Source: Pedobacter paludis
GTDB taxonomy: Bacteria > Bacteroidota > Bacteroidia > Sphingobacteriales > Sphingobacteriaceae
Length of the DNA stretch: 64,000 nt
Direction: 5' to 3'
Assembly: GCF_003173575.1 (NCBI RefSeq)
Contig: NZ_QGNY01000001.1
Location: 496,001-560,000, forward strand
Shown here: piece after piece, positions 59,922 through 64,000 of the stretch
Layout: the number at the start of each line of letters is the position of its first letter
How positions within the stretch are numbered: the stretch's first letter is position 1
Made by a program: the position numbers and the translations under genes
Notes under the pieces: generated by a model
The model's database searches: none
What the model saw: only the letters and a program-made list of their open reading frames with translations
Told to the model about the DNA's origin: nothing

Positions 59922-61022
59922 TTACTGTTTTGGTGATTCCTTCGGTAATGCATCTAAACGTTTTTTAACATCTTCGTAGTTTTTAGTATCATTTCTGAAA
60001 GCATAAATCGTTTTCAGTGTTTCTAAAGCACCTTGATTTTTAGGGTCAATCTCAATTGCTTTTTTATAATATGGAAGAGATTTATCTAGCAGACCATTCA
60101 TTTTAGTGGTTACTTCATTAAACTCTTTAACCTTTTTAGCATCTATTTTATTACGATCTCCTTGCAATTTCAAGGCTTGGGTAAAGTAAATGTTCCCCAA
60201 TAAAACCTGGTAATTTGGATTGGTAGGCTCTTTAACCGCAAGTGCATTTAACATTTGTTCCGATTTAGCCGCATCTCCCCTGTTGATGTAGATTTGAGTT
60301 TCAGACTTGATGAAATCTGCATTCTCAGGATATTTTGCAATTGCTTCTTTTAAAATTTCCAATCCAGCAGTTGTATCTTTTTGCTTTGCTAAAGTAATAT
60401 CGATTAATTCAGCATATAACTCTTTAGATTGTGGTGAATTCAAAGAAATCACTTTTTTAAACTGAGTAATGGTGTTTGGATAATCGTTTAAATTTCTAGC
60501 TGCAATACCTGCATTCAAATACATTGCCGTATCTTGAGGGTTAAGCACTGTAGATTGAACAAATTTAGCGTAGGCTGCTTTGTAATCTTTTTTATTATAG
60601 GCAATTACACCACCGTTTCTTACCGCATTCGCGATGTTTGTTTCAGAAGTTGCGATATTTTCTTTTTCTGAACCTTTTACATCAAGTTTTTTCGCTTCAA
60701 CAAGTGCATCTTGAGCAATCTTAATGTTTGCATCAGCGTTTTCAAAACTTACTGTATCTAAAACAGCAATTGATGAGGCCATTAATGCACGGTAAGACCA
60801 AGCATCAGGCAAAACTTTCGATTTTTCATCAGCAATGGCTTTGTCTGTGTGCGCAAGGCCACCTTTTAAAGCCTCTAATTTTTTAGCCAAAGTTGTTGAT
60901 GGGTTTGAGTTGGAAAATTGAAAAAGTCCCCAAGACTTTTTTGCCTCCGCAATCTCACTTTTCTGAGCAAATGCAAAGCTAACTACACCTGCTAAAATTA
61001 TACTTAGAACTACTCTTTTCAT
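59922..61022 (-). CDS. Exported TPR-repeat protein (paralogue 2)
   Basis: A 366-residue protein with a signal peptide (MKRVVLSIILAGVVSFAFAQKSE) and at least five tetratricopeptide repeats (YNKKDYKAAYAKFVQSTVLN, AMYLNAGIAARNLNDYPNTITQF, KDTTAGLEILKEAIAKYP, LPYYKKAIEIDPKNQGAL). It shares its layout with the neighbouring paralogue, including the QKSEI/QKSQI start of the mature chain and SYRALMASSIAVLDT against SIKAYLTSFASIIDT. It stands 30 bases after gyrA on the same strand, so it may be co-transcribed with it. Confidence 0.85.
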   Translation of the reverse strand: MKRVVLSIILAGVVSFAFAQKSEIAEAKKSWGLFQFSNSNPSTTLAKKLEALKGGLAHTDKAIADEKSKVLPDAWSYRALMASSIAVLDTVSFENADANIKIAQDALVEAKKLDVKGSEKENIATSETNIANAVRNGGVIAYNKKDYKAAYAKFVQSTVLNPQDTAMYLNAGIAARNLNDYPNTITQFKKVISLNSPQSKELYAELIDITLAKQKDTTAGLEILKEAIAKYPENADFIKSETQIYINRGDAAKSEQMLNALAVKEPTNPNYQVLLGNIYFTQALKLQGDRNKIDAKKVKEFNEVTTKMNGLLDKSLPYYKKAIEIDPKNQGALETLKTIYAFRNDTKNYEDVKKRLDALPKESPKQ

Positions 61023-61052
61023 AAAATTATTATTCTATTCTTATTTATTGGA

Positions 61053-63647
61053 TTAATTTTCGTCTTCCGTTTCGTTATCTGATTCCCCTTCTTCTTCATC
61101 AGTTTCGTCTGCTTCTGCAGTTGGATCGGCTTCTACTTCTTCTCCATCAACAACTAATACTTCAGCCAAATCAACTGTTTCTTCTTCATCCTCTTCGTGA
61201 TCAATTTTAGTTACCGATGCAATCTCATCATCCCCTTTAAGTGATATTAAACGAACGCCTTGAGTGGCACGTCCCATAACTCTTAATGCAGAAACAGGGA
61301 TTCTGATTACAATACCCGATCTGTTGATGATCATTAAATCTTCGCTATCAGTAACGTCTTTAATCGAAACTAATTGTCCGGTTTTTTCTGTAACGTTAAT
61401 TGTTTTTACACCCTTACCACCACGGTTTGTTACACGGTAATCTTCAATATCCGTACGTTTTCCGTATCCTTTTTCTGATACAACCAACACCGTAACTTCT
61501 GGATTGTTTACAGCAATCATGCCAACTACTTCATCCTTATCGTGTGCCAATCTAACACCACGTACACCTGTGGCTGTTCTACCCATTGGGCGAACGGTAC
61601 TTTCATTGAAACGAATTGCTCTTCCAGAACGTAAAGCCATTACAATTTCGCTCTGTCCGTTAGTTAAACAAGCTTCCAACAATACATCGCCATCATTGAT
61701 GTTGATTGCGTTAATACCATTAACACGCGGACGAGAATAAGCCTCGAGAGAAGTTTTCTTAATGGTACCTTTTTTAGTACACATAATGATGAAATTGTTC
61801 TCTAAATACTCTTGATCTTTAAGGTTTTTAACTTTAATGTAAGCCTTAATTTTCTCGTCTTTCGGAATATTAATAATATTTTGAATCGCTCTTCCTTTAC
61901 TGGTTCTAGAACCCTCCGGAATTTCGTATACCCTTAACCAGAAACATCTTCCAGCTTCGGTAAAGAATAACATATAATTGTGGTTAGTGGCCACAAGCAT
62001 GTGTTCAATAAAATCTTCATTTCTTGAGGTGCTGCCTTTTGATCCTTTTCCACCTCTACCCTGCGCTCTAAATTCGGTTGCCGGTGTACGTTTAACGTAA
62101 CCTTCATGAGAGATCGTTATCACCACTTCTTCATCATCGATGAAATCTTCCATGCTCATATCTTCAGCAGAGTGAACAATGGTTGTTTTACGTTCATCGC
62201 CAAATTTCTGCTTCACTTCTTCTAATTCATCTTTGATGATCTGCATACGCAAACCTTCATCGTCTAAAATAGATTTCAAATATTCGATGGTTTTCATCAA
62301 TTCAGCATACTCTTCTTTAATTTTATCACGCTCTAGTCCTGTTAAACGACGCAATGTCATATCCAGGATTGCACGAGCTTGAATGTCGCTCAATCCGAAT
62401 TTTTCCATTAAGCCAACACGAGCTTCTTCAGGCGTTTCTGATGCACGGATTAATTTAATTACTTCATCTAAATGATCTAGCGCAATTAAATATCCTTCTA
62501 AAATATGAGCACGTTTTTCAGCCTCAGCCAATTCATATTTAGTTCGGCGAATAACAACATCATGACGGTGATCTACGAAATGCACAATTAAATCTTTCAG
62601 ATTTAACATTTGCGGACGTCCTTTAACCAACGCAATGTTATTTACACTGAAAGAAGTTTGTAGAGCGGTATACTTATATAGGTTATTTAAAACGATAGAT
62701 GCATTTGCATCGCGTTTAATTTCGTAAACGATGCGAATACCATCTTTATTTGATTCATCTTTAATGTTCGAAATGCCTTCCAGTTTTTTCTCGCCAACCA
62801 ATTCAGCAGTACGCTCAATCATTTGCGCTTTGTTAACCTGGTAAGGGATTTCGGTAACGATGATTACTTCACGATCTTTAAGGTTTTCGATTTCTGCTTT
62901 AGCACGCATCACTATACGTCCACGACCAGTTTCGAAAGCCTCTTTAACGCCAGTATAACCATAAATAATACCACCCGTTGGAAAATCTGGAGCTTTGACA
63001 AACTTCATTAATTCCTCGATAGTGATATCGCGGTTATCAATGTAATTTACAATACCGTCAATACATTCCGTTAAGTTATGTGGCGCCATATTAGTTGCCA
63101 TACCTACCGCAATACCACTAGATCCATTAACTAAAAGGTTAGGGATTTTTGCTGGTAAAACCGTTGGCTCTTGTAGGGTATCATCAAAGTTTAACTGAAA
63201 ATCTACGGTATCTTTGTTGATGTCGGCAAGCATTTCTTCAGCAATTTTCGAAAAACGTGCTTCGGTATAACGCATTGCTGCAGGTGAATCACCATCAATG
63301 TGACCAAAGTTTCCCTGGCCGTCTACCATCGGGTAACGTAAGCTCCAATCCTGAGCCATACGAACCATAGTAAAATATACTGATGCATCACCATGTGGGT
63401 GATATTTACCCAAAACCTCACCCACAATACGGGCAGATTTTTTATGTGGTTTATTACTTGTTACACCAAGATCGAGCATCCCATATAAAACACGGCGGTG
63501 AACTGGTTTTAATCCATCGCGTACATCAGGCAAAGCCCTTGATACGATTACCGACATTGAATAGTCAATGTAGGCCGATTTCATCTGCTCCTCTATATTA
63601 ATTTGGATGATTTTGTCGTTTTGTTGATTTTCTAAATCTTCTGCCAT
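61053..63647 (-). CDS. gyrA: DNA gyrase subunit A
   Basis: An 864-residue type II topoisomerase subunit. The N-terminal breakage-reunion domain has [13 protein letters not shown] (45-57) and the catalytic tyrosine Tyr127 in AAMRYTEAR. The C-terminal domain holds repeated blades, with a GyrA-box-like [10 protein letters not shown] at about 536-545. The last 45 residues form a very acidic tail (ETEDEN end). At the quinolone region the E. coli Ser83 and Asp87 positions read Ala88 and Phe92. gyrB is not in the window. Confidence 0.97.
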   Translation of the reverse strand: MAEDLENQQNDKIIQINIEEQMKSAYIDYSMSVIVSRALPDVRDGLKPVHRRVLYGMLDLGVTSNKPHKKSARIVGEVLGKYHPHGDASVYFTMVRMAQDWSLRYPMVDGQGNFGHIDGDSPAAMRYTEARFSKIAEEMLADINKDTVDFQLNFDDTLQEPTVLPAKIPNLLVNGSSGIAVGMATNMAPHNLTECIDGIVNYIDNRDITIEELMKFVKAPDFPTGGIIYGYTGVKEAFETGRGRIVMRAKAEIENLKDREVIIVTEIPYQVNKAQMIERTAELVGEKKLEGISNIKDESNKDGIRIVYEIKRDANASIVLNNLYKYTALQTSFSVNNIALVKGRPQMLNLKDLIVHFVDHRHDVVIRRTKYELAEAEKRAHILEGYLIALDHLDEVIKLIRASETPEEARVGLMEKFGLSDIQARAILDMTLRRLTGLERDKIKEEYAELMKTIEYLKSILDDEGLRMQIIKDELEEVKQKFGDERKTTIVHSAEDMSMEDFIDDEEVVITISHEGYVKRTPATEFRAQGRGGKGSKGSTSRNEDFIEHMLVATNHNYMLFFTEAGRCFWLRVYEIPEGSRTSKGRAIQNIINIPKDEKIKAYIKVKNLKDQEYLENNFIIMCTKKGTIKKTSLEAYSRPRVNGINAININDGDVLLEACLTNGQSEIVMALRSGRAIRFNESTVRPMGRTATGVRGVRLAHDKDEVVGMIAVNNPEVTVLVVSEKGYGKRTDIEDYRVTNRGGKGVKTINVTEKTGQLVSIKDVTDSEDLMIINRSGIVIRIPVSALRVMGRATQGVRLISLKGDDEIASVTKIDHEEDEEETVDLAEVLVVDGEEVEADPTAEADETDEEEGESDNETEDEN

Positions 63648-63881
63648 AAATTATTATTCTCGTTATCAAAAACGATGTTTCAAAAAGGTATTGTTATAAC
63701 CTTGCGAATTTAACAAAAATATGCCGAAATAAGGCATTGTGGAAAAGTTTTGGACATTAGTAAAGCTTTTGAGATGACACATTTTTTTTATGTTCTTAAA
63801 CAGCCATTTAAATGATTTTTATTTGGAAAGCACGCTAAGGAATATCTATCGGCCAACTTTAACATCATTAAATAAATATTC

Positions 63882-63889
63882 TATTTTTG
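63882..63889 (+). promoter_or_regulatory. Candidate -7 box of the last gene
   Basis: TATTTTTG at 63882-63889 fits TAnnTTTG and lies 21 bases before the ATG at 63911. A -33 element is not clear. Confidence 0.45.
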
Positions 63890-63910
63890 TTGTATAACCC
63901 AATTATATAA

Positions 63911-64000
63911 ATGGCAAAGCAAAAACAATCTGCGATGATCTTTATCATGATCACCCTTTTAATTGATTGTACCGGATTCGGAATCATTATCCCAGTTTTA
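63911..64000 (+). CDS. MFS transporter, N-terminal 30 residues (cut by window edge)
   Basis: The plus strand opens at an ATG (MAKQKQSAMIFIMITLLIDC) and stays open to the window end. A basic N-terminus runs straight into a first membrane helix with the D-C-T-G-F-G-I-I-I-P pattern, which marks TCR/Tet-like drug:H+ antiporters of the major facilitator superfamily. It is divergent from gyrA. Only helix 1 is visible, so the family call rests on that motif. Confidence 0.75.
   Translation, partial: MAKQKQSAMIFIMITLLIDCTGFGIIIPVL

Noticed and set aside
1-64000. tRNA, rRNA, CRISPR arrays, prophage or intact insertion sequences
   Set aside because: Looked for tRNA-like T-loops, repeat-spacer patterns, integrase or transposase frames and found none.

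Overview
The window looks like ordinary chromosome from a Bacteroidota species of the family Sphingobacteriaceae, most likely Pedobacter or a close relative. The DNA is AT-rich, Shine-Dalgarno sequences are weak or absent, and many genes have a Bacteroidota-type -7 box (TAnnTTTG) just upstream. Outer-membrane proteins are TonB-dependent receptors, one with an N-terminal carboxypeptidase-regulatory-like domain, and several genes belong to families mostly seen in this phylum (DUF5995, DUF6526, DUF6580, DUF6364). No rRNA or tRNA gene, CRISPR array, prophage or intact insertion sequence was seen.

Layout. 1-6.1 kb: electron-transfer flavoprotein etfBA (etfA cut by the edge), a TPR protein, a chromate transporter, dnaB, an rRNA 2'-O-methyltransferase and a DUF5995 protein. 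6.1-12.1 kb: mannose-1-phosphate guanylyltransferase, Kdo isomerase kdsD, recQ, Kdo synthase kdsA and a DUF2071 protein; three of these feed sugar-nucleotide and lipopolysaccharide synthesis. 12.2-17.4 kb: a PorE-like TPR/propeller/OmpA protein, queE, a Rieske protein, a PIN/DUF6364 toxin-antitoxin pair with a palindromic operator, and folD. 17.4-23.7 kb: lepA, an ABC exporter pair, a MATE pump and a thioesterase. 23.8-29.7 kb: a small protein plus nucleotidyltransferase cassette, rpsO, pnp, a YwqK-like protein, a secreted protein and rpe. 29.7-36.8 kb: a TonB receptor, serC and serA, an unannotated 48-residue gene overlapping a membrane protein gene, and a serine hydrolase.

36.9-42.2 kb is the most interesting part. 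A cobalamin riboswitch precedes a BtuB-like receptor and a DUF6580 membrane protein. After an intrinsic terminator comes a tight three-gene set: a BtuF-like protein with no signal peptide, a CobB-type sirtuin and a DUF71/COG2102 ATP-pyrophosphatase. No BtuC or BtuD is present. This is a candidate non-canonical B12 uptake and salvage locus.

42.3-54.6 kb holds small metabolic and envelope genes (glycine-zipper lipoprotein, Dabb protein, CrtA-like protein, free methionine sulfoxide reductase, alkyladenine glycosylase, kynureninase, bestrophin, histone-deacetylase-like protein, TruC-like synthase, a second MATE pump, an AlbA_2 protein). 54.6-64 kb: an MFS transporter with an apparent +1 frameshift at its start, hemF, endonuclease V, two paralogous secreted TPR proteins, gyrA with unusual quinolone-region residues, and the first 30 codons of another MFS transporter.

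Intergenic spaces are rich in palindromic repeats. Two composite repeats share the same outer ends but carry different inner palindromes.
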